The notes under the pieces: model-generated
Told to the model about the DNA's origin: nothing
The model's input: only the letters and a program-made list of their open reading frames with translations
Databases searched by the model: none
Made by a program: the position numbers and the translations under genes
In this document: one piece after another, positions 13,648-24,923 of the stretch
Position numbering within the stretch: position 1 is the stretch's first letter
Layout: each line of letters opens with the position of its first letter
Source of the DNA: Nephrocerus scutellatus
Lineage: Eukaryota; Arthropoda; Insecta; Diptera; Pipunculidae
Assembly: GCA_947095585.1 (NCBI GenBank)
Contig: OX352763.1
Coordinates: forward strand, 19,269,462 to 19,333,461
Length of the DNA: 64,000 bases
Direction of reading: 5' to 3'

Positions 13648-14066
13648 AATGAACCCACACCATATCATCAAGTTCATAATGGCCTGTCTCCATAGCACTA
13701 GTTAGGGTGAAGCGCAATAGATCCAGTCGCAGTTCTATTTGTAGGTAGCCAATTTTCCTCATCATCATTATCAGAAGGGTAAGAATTGTGCTTTTGTCAA
13801 ATTGAGGAATAGAGAGAGATTCAATTTTTCATACAATGAACCCACACCATATCATCAAGTTCATAATGGCCATTAGTATGGAGGGGGTGGCTATAGGGAT
13901 GGGCATGCAATTTCTCCGTAGCACTAGTTAGGGAGAAGCGCAATAGATCCATATAGGTTACAGTTCTATTTGTAGATAGCCAATTTGCCTCATCGTCATC
14001 ATCAACAGAAGGGTAAGAATTGTGCTTTTGTCAAATTGAGGAATAGATAGAGATTTAATTTTTCAA
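13648..14066 (+). repeat. Tandem duplication of a LINE 3' UTR
   Basis: The unit 13,648-13,834 is repeated at 13,835-14,066. Both start with AATGAACCCACACCATATC, share GCGCAATAGATCCA, AGTTCTATTTGTAG and GAATTGTGCTTTTGTC, and carry a TCATCATC-rich segment. The second unit is longer because of an extra ~40 bp early in the unit (around GGAGGGGGTGG). The segment follows the RNase H/Cys-motif fragment, so it is read as that element's 3' UTR. Confidence 0.75.
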
Positions 14067-14084
14067 TGAGATAACGCACCTAGT

Positions 14085-14600
14085 AACTTCAATAGATTGA
14101 ACGGTTTCAAATCGAATGTTCACGGCAACAACACGGGTGTTCCTCAATGCTCTTTTTTGTCTCCGATATTCTTTCTCATTTTCATTAATGATCTCCTGTT
14201 CGCTACTTCTAATCAAACTGAGTCTTTCGCTGCCGTCAGCACTCTTGGATTTTCATATGATATCACGCTTTATGCACGCTTCTCTTCGTCGCAAGTGGAA
14301 CTTGAAAAACTTGAGTGCGTTAAGCACGCTAAATTCTGACCTTGAAAGCATACCCCACCTTTTTTATATCTTCACAATAGAGTAGATTACAATGCTTCCA
14401 AAACCCAATGCTGTCTTGTGTGGTCTAAGCGTAATTTAAACCCCAAAAATTTATCTATGAATGGAGAAAACTCAGAATACAAGCTTTGTTGAAAAGACCA
14501 CATTTTCACTATCGCTAAGAATGCTCAGAAATATTTATGTTTTCTAAAACGGTGTGAGATGTGTTTCACTTCCTCACCCTGGATCTATGGAAAACCACTA
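14085..14600 (+). pseudogene. Jockey/CR1-like LINE reverse transcriptase remnant
   Basis: The frame at 14,097-14,339 contains GFKSNVHGNNTGVPQ, then SFLSPIFFLIFINDLL and SFAAVSTLGFSYD. These are the RT blocks GVPQGS-LSP-LF-IFINDLL and FADD-STL. The catalytic FADD has become FAAV, so both Asp are lost and the enzyme is dead. The same blocks occur in the 22.4-23.5 kb copy. The fragment starts abruptly after the duplicated UTR of another LINE, consistent with a 5'-truncated insertion. Confidence 0.8.
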
Positions 14601-17600
14601 AAGGTATAAAATTAAAGATTTAAAGATAAAAAATAAGTAAATAATAACGTATCGCCCAAACGTGGCATAATTTATTTTTTGGACAAACTCCAGATCGTCC
14701 AACTATAAAAAAAATTCGTTTAAGAATATCAATGGAAAGACACTTCGATAAATTGCATCAAACGAAAAGTTTTCTAGTTTTGCGTTCTATGTATTTTCTT
14801 CATTTACTGCATTTTGTGCCAGCAAAAGTTTAGTTAAACTGATAACAAGAAAAGTTAAGTGCTGCTGATAACGTATATTACTCAATTCAACTCGATTGCA
14901 TTGTTTAAACCGAATTGGATGAGAAATCCATTTAGAAGATACTTCTGTATATGTTGTTGACGACGACAAAAATGGAAAATACCGCATATGGTAAACTTTT
15001 TCGACTACCATTACACCCAAATTGATCGTAAGGACAGGAGTTTTTTGAAATTACGATTATTACCAAATTTCCAAACGACAGGCATAAAAGGGGAATAAAA
15101 AATAATAAAGTGAAAGGTAATATTTTCATTTGCGTTGATGGGAAAGAAATGAATATTAAGGGTTAATTCTAGGGCGTCGCACTCTATGAGTGCAAGCGAG
15201 GTTATTCGAAACTATACGATTTTATCCATTTAAATAATGGAATCTCATTTAAATTAAATGCAGTCAGGGAAACAATTTCTTATTATGCGGTTGTGTTGGA
15301 CGATGATTAAGGCTCCTTAAAGTGCCAAAGCAATTTCAGCCATACCAAAGTCGGACTTTCCTACTCAATGGCGCCAAAACTTCCTCAGTGTAAATGCCAG
15401 TTAGTTGGGTGCCGATAATAAATACAAATTATATAGAAACACACAAATATATACCAGAGTACACCATACTGAGTACCTACTATTCATCTCATGACTGTTG
15501 GTCTGGCAACTGAAATTGCACAAAATATTATGTAAGATGGTTTAGTATATAATTATGGAATTTATTTTCATCTAAGAGAAATTTAATAGAAATGTAGGAA
15601 ACCAGGAATTTAATTGGATTATTTGAAGTTTATTTAGGTTGCAACTAATTGGGTTCGACAAACAAAAGCTATTTTTAATTTGATATTAATAAAACATCGC
15701 AAGTATTTTTGTTTTAGTCTTCAAATCTCCCCTTAATTACAAAATGTAATTTATGTTTCAAATGATGATAGTAGTTCTGATTGAATATAAGACGTCACGC
15801 GCAGCCATGGAGACCAAACCTGAATAATCTTTCTTAGAAGGTACCATTGTCTATGGAAAATGCAAATTCATAGTCAGTAAGGATTCGGACGTTTTAGTAC
15901 AAATTGTACACAAACTTGTACATACAAAGAACGATAACGCTTCAGATTTCAACAAAGCAGTGTTCTTGTGTTTTGTAGGGTAAAAGCATGTGGAATTTAA
16001 AAAAAAATACCCGTAATCATCCAATGCGGTGTAAAAATATCAAATCCCCAAAACTCACCCTATTCAACAGGGGAGCATGAAGTTTTCCTGTCCTTTACAG
16101 ACATTTTTTATGGGTACATAACTGTGTTACTGCAATGGTGGCGAAACACCTCACGAAATATGTCCACAAACACTCCAATGGAAACATCCCACTAATCCAT
16201 ACTCCTCATGATAACCCTTTTTCGAGTCGAGTAGGTAAGTGTACTTTGCAATGACTTGAAAAGTCACAAAGACAATTATTGAGGGTGACACGGATTAATT
16301 TATAAGGAGGGTCAAAAGCTTTTTGTGCTGGAAATTTTATGTTGGATGTATAAAGACGTTAAAGTAATTAATTGTTAATTATTAAAATTATGGATTATTA
16401 AAACATGTTTTAAATTTTTAATCGGCGTTTAGTGTATGAGTTATGTGGATACAGAAGACAAGCTCATAATAAAATAAGTAAAAGGGGTTTTAATATGAAA
16501 AGAATCTTTTATCTGACTAAATTTTCTACCCTGAAAAGAGACAAAATTGCTGCAGGCTAAAATCAAATATTTGACTTGAATGAACAGATTGAGCCTAGAA
16601 AGAGGAAGAAGAAAGAGCGTTGAATGAAAAACTCAGAAGTTTTGGTTAATGTAGTGATGTTGATGTTGTAAGGAAAACGCCTACGATAATCAAGTAATTA
16701 AAATATAAATATAAAACCAGCTCAGTTAATAAAGATACTTGACGTTCTTATTTTCTCAAGTGAAAAATAATGTTTACCGTCTCTTATATGCCTTCCGGCA
16801 TTAGGCAAGTCAACTCTGCCATAGAGATAGGTACGTATATATATTTATAGTGTAACATTATAAGCATGGGCCGTGTGCAAACTTGTTAATAATTGCAGAA
16901 GGATTATATAATAACCTATTGCTTCAACACCCTATTGACTGCGTGTCGCAAGGCGTTATTACTAACGATGAAAGTCATTCGAGCATGAACGCTCCTTCTT
17001 TTCCCCCACTCTTCCTTCTTCTTGTTCATACTTGTATTGTAAACATAACAGCTAAGAATTACTGACACTACATTTTCGTTCATTAGGATTTAATAATTTC
17101 CTTTACATTACATTATAAATATATGCAGCCAGCTGAAAAGTTAACCTCGGGTAATATATGCTTGGATTGCAGTAATTAGGCATCCTTTTCACTCACCAAA
17201 TTTTAGAGATAAACTGTTGTGTGCACTCTACCTGTCATCACTTGTAGTTTTAAAAATATCAGTCGACAAGCAACTTGGTCAGCTGCTTTGTTATTTGGAT
17301 ATTGCGATCTTCACTTCATGGTTGCCATAGGTGAACTGAAATTATGAATGTCCTAGTCCAGAATTAATGGTTCGTTCTGCATGTCACTAGAATGCTGTGT
17401 AACAGACTGTAGAGGTTTTTTCAAGTTCTATGCACTTTTTAACAAACATTCAAAAGCTAAGCTTCTAAGCTTAAAATAAGTCCGAGTAGCCCAAAAAAGG
17501 TGTTCACCAAGTTGTTCATCCTAACTGAAACTCGGCACATCAACGTTGACTCCATCTCGGTAGTTCATACAGTGCCATTTCATCTGTTGGTAAGAAACAT

Positions 17601-17670
17601 TCCTTCGCTGCAGGGTAATTGGTTGCGATTTAACTCGACTTCGCGTTAGCCCTTCCGACACGACAAGAGC
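14601..17670. other. AT-rich intergenic DNA, no supported gene
   Basis: No domain-bearing frame, RNA gene or transposon terminus was recognised. Frames at 14,787-15,129 (minus strand) and 16,883-17,065 are short and without context. Confidence 0.35.
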
Positions 17671-18630
17671 TTTTTTTTTAATTACTACCCTGGTAGACAC
17701 TTCGACCTGAAAGTTCTATTGTATATTAGGGTGTTTTTACTCTAAGAGACGTTCCACCTCGCTAATGAACGATAGTACATCCTTCGAAGCAGAATTTCTC
17801 AACTGCGCTGTGGAGCATATTTCCTTGTGAAAGATGCGTCTCTTTAACCAAAGTAATGCTGGGCATTCGCAGAGGATGTTCTCGGATGACTCTTCATCTT
17901 CCGAGCAGAACCTACATTCTGTCTCTACGCATACACCAATTTTGTTAAGGTGATATCGCAAGCCACAATTACCTGTTAGAAAACTCACCAACTTTCTAAC
18001 GCTATCCCTATTAAAATTAAGGGAAATTGTTTGGATTGCCTAAGACGCTTTCCCAGTGGGCCAGACGAAATTGAGTTCCCAACAATTTATCAGTGCTGTG
18101 GCGGCAGCCCAGTTAACATAACAGTAGGGTTCAGGTCCTATGAACGCAGATTCCGAGCCAGCCCTAGCTAGTTCATCTACAAATTTGTTGCCTGCAACAG
18201 GGACCCAACCGAGTGTGAATTGCTGTGTCTGGCAAGAAATTTCAGTGTATCGTACCAGTTTTTGATTGGTATCGAGTTCACCGAATTGGAAGACAGCGCT
18301 TTAGGTGCTGCCTGGCTATCTGAAAGGAAACATAATATAGCGCCCTTCATTCCTTTACTAAGGTTAATTCTGGCGCAGATCTCAATGGCTTGTAATTCTG
18401 CCTGGAAAACAGAGGGATTTTTTGCCATTGGTATCGAAAGTTTAGTGTTGGCTCAAAAGACACCAGCTCCAACTCCAGTTTCCATCTTCGATCCATCTTT
18501 GAACCAGACAAGACCTCTACCGTCCAGTGCCGGAACACCATTGCACCAGTTTACACGGTCCAATATATCTACCTCAAACTTTCTTCCCAAACAGTGTTCC
18601 TGACCATAATGTCTGGGATAGTGCAGAACA
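17671..18630 (-). pseudogene. LINE 3' half with RNase H and poly(A) end
   Basis: Read on the minus strand this is the C-terminal part of a LINE polymerase. One frame gives a GRGLVWFKDGSKMETG segment (first RNase H Asp in DGSK), then FQAELQAIEICA (catalytic Glu) and FLSDSQAAPKALS (second Asp). The Cys motif follows at 17,737-17,991: LTGNCGLRYHLNK and ECRFCSEDEE, then LLCECPALL-like residues (ILCECPALL). The RNase H catalytic residues are still visible, but frameshifts break the reading frame. The 3' end has an oligo(A) tail (T run on + at 17,671-17,681). Presence of RNase H fits the I/R1/LOA group rather than RTE. Confidence 0.8.
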
Positions 18631-19720
18631 TGTCTCTTTCATGAATTGAGTCAAGAATTCTACTCTGATTGTGTTATCATAGGCGACCTTAAAGTCTATA
18701 AAAAGATGGTGTAGTGAGTTTTGAAACTCTATATCTTTTTCCATCACCTGCCTAAGGGTGTAAATCTGATCAGTTTTTGAATTGCCTGGGATTAAGCCAC
18801 ACTGGTATGGACCAATGATGACTTGAGCGTATGTCCTGTACTGTCTGTCAGGATAGAGGAGGAGAAAATCTTATACGTGGTACTCAAAAACGTTATACCA
18901 CGATAATTGCTGCATGTTGTGATAACTCCCTTCTTATGTATGTGGCACAGAATGCCTCTTCGCCAGTCTTCTGGCATTGCTTCTTCCTCCCATACTTGCA
19001 CTTTTATTTCATGAATTGATTGGTGTTTTGCGGGGAATCCTATTTTAATCAGTTCCGCTGGGATCCCATCTGATCCCGAGGCCTTATTATTTTTGAGCCG
19101 GTTTGTCGCTTTTTGTTAATGCTTGGTGGCTTCAGCATAGTATGGTCTTACGTCATTGGTGAAGCCTCCAACTCCTCAGTTAGCTGGCCATTTAACAACT
19201 CATGAAAGTGATCTTACCATCGATCTGAGATGCCTTCGAGATCGGCGATCAGATTACCCTCTTTGTCTTTGCAGTATGTGCAACGCGGTGTAGATTGTTG
19301 AACTTCCGCGCCTGGTGCGGTCTTTGCTCTCTCTACTATTCTAGTTCACGGACGAGATTCTTCTCCCAGGCTGCTTTCTTTCGCCGGTGAACTATTTGTT
19401 CATATCTTTTGAGCTCTTTATATTCATCTTGGGATGCCCGCGTTTTATGAGATTGTTGCATTGCTCGGTACGCAACAATATTACGTTCAGTCGCTAGCTT
19501 ACATTCGTCATCGAACCAGTCGTTCCGATCGCTACGACTACTGCTAAAGATGGAGTTAGCAGTACTAATGATAGTGTTCTTAAGGCGTGCCCATTTCACT
19601 TCTACACACGACATCTCAAGACTTGCTCTCCCTGCATTAAGGGCGAGTCCTATCGCTTGACCGTAGCTGTTTCTGGTCTCTTCGTTGCGAAGTGCAGCAA
19701 CAATCTTTTGGGCCAAATAT
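18631..19720 (-). pseudogene. RTE-like LINE: linker and RT fingers
   Basis: The minus-strand frame at 19,336-19,716 (126 residues, with RNDWFDDECKLATERNIVAY and a Lys/Arg-rich end) is the linker between endonuclease and RT in this family. Downstream, 18,792-19,001 reads EDWRRGILCHIHKKG and CSNYRGITFLSTTYKIFS, the first RT blocks. The segment near 18,655-18,720 matches the 39.4 kb copy (FIDFKAAYD-like region). The RT palm and the 3' end are missing. The sequence passes straight into the RNase H-bearing LINE above in the same orientation, with the junction at about 18,600-18,655. Confidence 0.75.
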
Positions 19721-21562
19721 TATAATTAAGAGATTTCTTTTTGATACCCGAATTTGGCATTCGTGAAGTATAATGTTAATGAGTAAAGTAAAGTGGCTAC
19801 CCATAAAACTGTAATTGAAAATTCCTATCAGATACATTCAACAATTTGTGCACACACAATTAAATTGCTTAGCTATTAACGTTTGAATTTCTCACAAAAT
19901 ATTTCTAAATGTTTTTCTAAATCTGTGTCAATTCCTACTTTAATTTAACAGCCACTCTCAAGAAAAGTGCTTAATCCAGTCTCCACGTAATTGCCATGTA
20001 AAAGCTTAAGATTGCTTTGCAAAAACTTGCTTCTAAAAACAAGGAGAAAAAGTCCTTTCACCGAATGTTTTCTTAGATACTTTACAATCTTATGTTACGC
20101 ATCAAGTGAACTTAAATTTCAACTAGCAATGAGTTCTAAGTATTATTTCTATAGTGTCAAATACGAGTATGCTTCAATGTGTCCAAAGGCAAACGCGATT
20201 AATGGATGTGCATAAAAGTGTAAACGAAACACTTTATTGAAAGAATATCTGCAGTCTGCATCATGGGTATAAAGTGAAGCACTAACAACGGTGGCCAAAG
20301 ACAGAAAGAAAATCGGTATTTTATTTTTGATGTGACGATGAGTTTTATTGTTGGAAGCATTGTCATCAGCAAAACAAGCAACCCCGCGAAATACTCGTTC
20401 TTCTACCCGTATCCATTCCTATTTTGCAAGTGTTTCAAATTTAAAAGGAAAATGAAAATTTCGAATCAGTGCAGAATGTCGCTCGTCTGCGCATTGGTAT
20501 ATTCGACTGGTGTCATACAACAAATAATTATACGTTCTCGCACTTACTGTTATACTCTATATACAGTATGTATCTAAAGCTCTGGGTATAGTTTGCAAGC
20601 TAATCTTCCTTACACAATTTTCACCTGATACCTTTAATTACGCAAAAACGGCGCTGAATCAAGTGGCACGTCTATGTGTGAGCGTAAGGGAAGAGTTTGC
20701 TTTGGTTTCGGCTTCTCAACATTAATAACAAGAAGTGATTTTTAAATTTTCAAACTTTTTCGCCCTTTACTTGGTATATTTGCTTTTATACGACAACCGT
20801 TCGACGCGTATCTGTCTGTCTGTATAACAGCAGCCTCGTTTTTAATTCTCCTTTCAAAAGTGTCTTACGGCAACAATAATACTTTCTGCAACATTTGTAC
20901 AAAAAATATCCAGACAAGACAGAATTTGAAGAAAAGTCTCAACAATCAAGAAAACTAATAATTCTTTATGTCACTCTTAGTCGGACTCAGTCAGATGGCA
21001 CACCTTTTTTGCTGTTATTTATTCAACATTATAGATTAAAATCTCCAAGAAAATTAATGAGATACATAGAGAAATTAGGTTATTGTTGTAGATATAATTT
21101 GGAAACTACGTATGAGTATATTGCAAAAGAAAGAGTTGCGGAGCCGACTGAGGAAAAAGTACTATTTATTAATAACTAAAATAATAACTTAATTAATTGT
21201 TGTTAACAGATGATTTTGTTGTTGGCGTCTGTTAAGTCCCAATAGAATTCTCGTATATGTAGGTTGGTATCCAACTTTTACGCGACCAAAAGAGCTGAGC
21301 AGCTCAGTGCCATGTGCCATTTTTCAGATCTCGCGTGCGACGTATGTTACGGGTCGCTTGTGGCGCGTGTGATGCGTGGAAGCTTGGTTAATCTTTGAAA
21401 TAGGGCCCACCTTTTTTAACCAACATCCACAAAATCACAGCTTTTTACCCACGCGTAAGATCTCTTGAAAAATAATACAATGTATCAGTTCATGTTTTCT
21501 CGGGATACTAAACCTATACCTATAAAAATTTTCCGGGAACTAGAACCATTGGCAAATGTAGT
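19721..21562. other. Mostly unassigned; one unexplained 94-codon frame
   Basis: The + frame at 20,895-21,179 (94 codons) ends in LGYCCRYNLETTYEYIAKE, which has a protein-like composition, but I cannot assign it. The start is not an ATG with good context and no splice partner was found. It could be an exon or an old transposon fragment. Nothing else in the stretch is supported. Confidence 0.25.
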
Positions 21563-21833
21563 GGGCGCCGTGGCTTTAGTGGTTATTGAATTGGACTTCT
21601 GAGCATGAGGTTCTCGAGTTACGAATCTCGGTCCCACTTTTCGCGAATGTCTGACAAACGTCCGAGAGTAATAGGTTATTATGGAAAGCTTCTCAATTCG
21701 CGTTTCGCATGCGGCATTAAATTGTAGGTCCCTTCCATTTGTGTGCAAAATGGAGCTACATGCACAACAAAAATGGTCGCAAGAAGCAAGGCCTTGGACT
21801 GCAATGGTACAAACCGCGCCAAATATTATATTA
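21563..21833 (+). mobile_element. tRNA-derived SINE (family A), copy 1
   Basis: The head has a pol III box A match, TGGCTTTAGTGG at 21,571-21,582, and a box B-like GAGTTACGAATC at 21,616-21,627 (one extra base compared with GGTTCGAATCC). The body contains GTCTGACAAACGTCCGAGAG, AAATTGTAGGTCCC and CATTTGTGTGCAAAA, and it ends with a TATTATATTATT run. The same blocks occur in reverse at 22.1, 35.6, 45.7 and 63.0 kb, which defines the family. Confidence 0.8.
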
Positions 21834-21984
21834 TTTACTAAAGTTTGATTAAATGGAAAGTATAGACTTCACGCATAGCCGAGAAAAACTATTGGAAATA
21901 TGGGGCGTTACAATTGAAAAAAACTTTATACAATATTACAATATTATTGGTACGATTTTTTTTCTTCTTTTCTCTTTTTCTTTG

Positions 21985-22120
21985 GATCGCTTGTAAGGCA
22001 GTAAGCACTGTTGGCTTCCACTCGGAGGACACCAGATCCAATTCCCAACGCGTCCAACAAAAATCTTCTGGACCCAAAATACCAATGATACGATGCTATA
22101 CATGTAATATACAGTTGCCG
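21985..22120 (+). mobile_element. tRNA-derived SINE (family B), copy 1
   Basis: The segment carries CCACTCGGAGGACACC followed by a decayed box B (GATCCAATTCC), then ATACGATGCT and ACAGTTGCCGT. The same order is found at 48,845-49,025, where box B is better preserved. The element runs directly into the (AAT)n end of a reverse-oriented family A SINE. Confidence 0.65.
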
Positions 22121-22372
22121 TTTAATAATAATAATAATATTCGGCGCGACAGACCATTGCGATCCAAGGCCAAGCTTCTTTCAACCATTTGTGTTGTGCT
22201 TGTATATTTTTGCACACAAATGGAAGGTATCCGTATCCGAACGTTTGTCAGACATTCGCGAGTGGTGGTACATCGTGAAAAATACTTTTTGGTGTTACTG
22301 GGATTCGAACCACGAACCTCCTGCTCAGAAGCCGCATGCCGGTGTACGCTCATTCACAATGACATTCCAGCT
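22121..22372 (-). mobile_element. tRNA-derived SINE (family A), copy 2, antisense
   Basis: In reverse orientation this shows box B as GGTTCGAATCC (on + GGATTCGAACC at 22,301-22,311), the family A body (CATTTGTGTGCAAAAA and the ATTGTAGGTC position reduced by deletion), and an (ATT)n tail (on + AATAATAATAATATT at about 22,124-22,142). A ~60-bp internal deletion relative to copy 1 is visible. It starts at the end of the family B SINE. Confidence 0.8.
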
Positions 22373-22439
22373 TTTCACATTTTGCAGCTAGCTCTACGCT
22401 ATCTGATAGCGCCTTATCGCCGCCTGTGCTTGCGAGAGT

Positions 22440-23500
22440 CGAATCCGATTTACTTTCGCACTCGTCAAGTGGCTAGAGTATTAAATCTCAAGATTCATAA
22501 ATCTGCTGGGCCTGATGGTATTTCCGCTATAGTTTTGCTGAGGTGTTCTTCAACATTGGCATTGCCACTACGCAGGCTTTTCCATTTCTCTTATTCTTCT
22601 GGAGTCATCCCAAGGAATTGGAAAAAAGCCTTTATCCAGCCAAAAAAGGCGAACCGTCATCTCTTTCCTGGTATCGAACCCTTGCGCTAACATCCATACT
22701 TTCCAAGGTCATGGAAACTTTGATCAATTGTTAGCTTATGCAATACCTCGAATCACGTGAAATCCTTAGCGACCAACAATACGGTTTTCGTAGGCCACGT
22801 TCTACAGAGGACCTGATGGCTTATCTCACTTAAAAGTGGAGCCAGTCGATTCACAAATTTTGTGAAAGCAAAATTGTTGCACTCGATATTTCCAAGATAT
22901 TTGACAGAGTCTGGCATCAAGCTCTTTTGTCGAAAATGAATGTCTATGGTAATAATCGGGCCTTGCTTGATTGGACTAGTAACTATCTTTTTCCAGGTCG
23001 TATTGGACGGTTTCAAATCTAATATTCACCGCATAAACGCCGGTGTTCTCCAAGTGCTATTTCTAATCCAAATAATTCTTTCACTAACGGCAGCACTCTT
23101 AGCTTTTCATATGAGTTCGCGCTTTCTGTACACCTCTCTTCATCCAAAGTGGAACTTGTCTAAGCGAAATTTAAACCCCAACCTTTATCCATGAATGGAT
23201 CCTGCATCAAAGAAACTCGCAATACTCGGTATGTGCTTTATTGGAATGACAACATATTTGCCATCGCTTAGAATGCTGCGAAATGTTTAGGTTTCCTAAA
23301 ACGGTGAAAGATGTATTTCACTCCCTCAGACCTGGCTACTATTTACAAGTTATATATTCTTGAATACAACTGTATTGTCTGGGCAGGTGCCGTAAAGACT
23401 ATAGACTCGACAGAATTCAGAATTTTTGAACGCCCACGCTGTTAAGCATTATAAGGGTTCAGTGAGCGAGTGTACATTATAAAAAATAAAAAAAAATATG
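22440..23500 (+). pseudogene. Jockey/CR1-like LINE reverse transcriptase, broken
   Basis: RT blocks can be read across several frames: AGPDGISAIVLLRC (near 22,507-22,550), a YRTLALTSILSKVMETL block (22,660-22,730), SDQQYGFRRPRS (about 22,770-22,805), ALDISKIFDRVWHQ (22,880-22,920) and GRIGRF. Later blocks include SMNGSCIKETR and LDLATIYKLYILEYNCIVWAG-like residues. The FADD box is degenerate (FTNGSTLSFSYE). Several in-frame stops are present, so the copy is inactive. An A-rich tail follows at about 23,478-23,500. It is related to the 14.1 kb fragment. Confidence 0.8.
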
Positions 23501-24292
23501 GAAACCAAATAGATGGTTATAAAAACAGAAAATAATTTTGTGAACATAGCATCTGTCTATAAGCATAAGACATGTAGGTATTTATTATGTTTGGTATAAG
23601 TAAGCGTCAATGCTTTGAACTTTTAATCTAGTATTCTGTTATTAATTTAAGTCAAATCCTAAGACTAGATTGTAATATTTTCTAACACTGTCATGTGTTT
23701 TTCAATAAAAAAAAACATAGTTACATTTACTAAATTAAAATTCGAACAGACAAAGTCTTTTGGGCAACAAACAAATGTATTTTCATAGAAGGCAATACTT
23801 TTAACAGACCTTGAGAAACCATTCCTCCCTGTGGAATAGTGCATCTGTTGTTATATAGAAATTACATTGTATATAAAAAAAACAATAGTAATCGTAATAT
23901 ATTATCATAATGTAGGCGATAAAATGATAAAAAACAAAAACGACCCTCACAGAACCTGTTGTTTTGTTAAATAGTTTCATTTACACCGCCTGCAATTTAT
24001 TTGCCGCCCGAGGAAAATCCACTTACGAAAATAGAAATCTGTGTTACACGGAAATAAAGGAAAAAATGGACAAGAGCGGGTCGGTAGGTGGTTCGGTCGC
24101 TGCGTTAAGTAGAGTCGTTAAAAAATGAAAAATTCAAAAAAATAGCAAACACCTAAACGATTGCTCTTGTGCCTACATTACGAAAAAGATAGAGATTGCA
24201 TGTGTGCTTGTTTGTGTGTGTACACATTAAAACAATACTTTTATGTGACTTGTCGTCATCCTTTGTTTGTACGCAATTTGTGTTTGTTTATA
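23501..24292. other. AT-rich, nothing recognised
   Basis: No gene or repeat terminus was seen between the LINE tail and the left terminus of the mariner element. Confidence 0.35.
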
Positions 24293-24324
24293 CGAGGGTG
24301 GTTTGATAAGTCAGTGACTTTTTG
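24293..24324 (+). repeat. mariner left terminal inverted repeat
   Basis: A 32-bp terminus that pairs with 25,983-26,014. The flanking TA target dinucleotide lies at 24,291-24,292. Confidence 0.9.
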
Positions 24325-24357
24325 TATAAAAGATATTTGTGTCGGCAAAAAAGCGTT

Positions 24358-24923
24358 TTATTTTTCAAAATAGTCTCCTTTAAGCTCGACACATTAAGTC
24401 CAGTGTTTATCCAATTTTTTTCTCCAAATAATAGGTTTTCTCAAGGCCATCAAAATATGTGTTTTTTTAGCAATGACCTTTTCGCTAGACTCTTACCACC
24501 CAGCCTTTTCTTCAGGTTTGGAAAAAGGAAATATTCGCAGGGGGCTAAATCTGGAAAATATGCTGGATGTGGTAGTAGTTCGTAAACCATTTTCTGGATG
24601 GTGATTACACACGTGTGCACCCGTGCATTGTGTTGATGAAACAGCAATTTTTCTTCAGCAAATTCGGTCTTTTTTTGCTTCAAAAAAATCTGTCCCAAAG
24701 CTCTGAATAATATTCGCAAGTGATCGTTTAACCCTTTTTCAATGTAATCGATGTGAATGACACTGCGTGCATCCCAAAAAACTGTGTCCATGACCTTGTT
24801 GGCCGACAGACCCACCTTGGCCTTTTTTGGTGCACATTCAATCGGAGAAACCCACAATCTTGATTGTTCCTTGGTCTCTGGTGTGTTCTGATGGAGCCAT
24901 GATTCGTCAACGGTTACGAAACG
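24358..24923 (-). pseudogene. mariner transposase, C-terminal half, dead
   Basis: This frame encodes the catalytic domain of a D,D34D transposase. The first Asp is present in RFVTVDESWLH at about 24,900-24,923. The second position, normally HQDN, reads FHQHNARVH, so the catalytic Asp is His. The third, normally APxD, reads LAPCEYFLFPN, so Asp is Glu. A short deletion (about three residues) lies between the second and third sites. Other landmarks are KVMDTVFWDAR, ELLPHPAYFPDLAP and the C-terminal ELKGDYFEK, followed by TAA at 24,358-24,360. An in-frame stop sits just before CVELKGDYF. The DNA-binding N-terminus is absent, cut off near 24,923. Confidence 0.9.

Noticed and set aside
18220..18603. 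127-codon + strand ORF
   Set aside because: It lies opposite the RNase H domain of a minus-strand LINE and has no motif of its own.
21914..22690. Longest open frame in the window (258 codons, + strand)
   Set aside because: It runs through SINE B, an antisense SINE A and then LINE RT. Only the last part (AGPDGISAIVLLRC) is real coding relic; the rest is accidental read-through.
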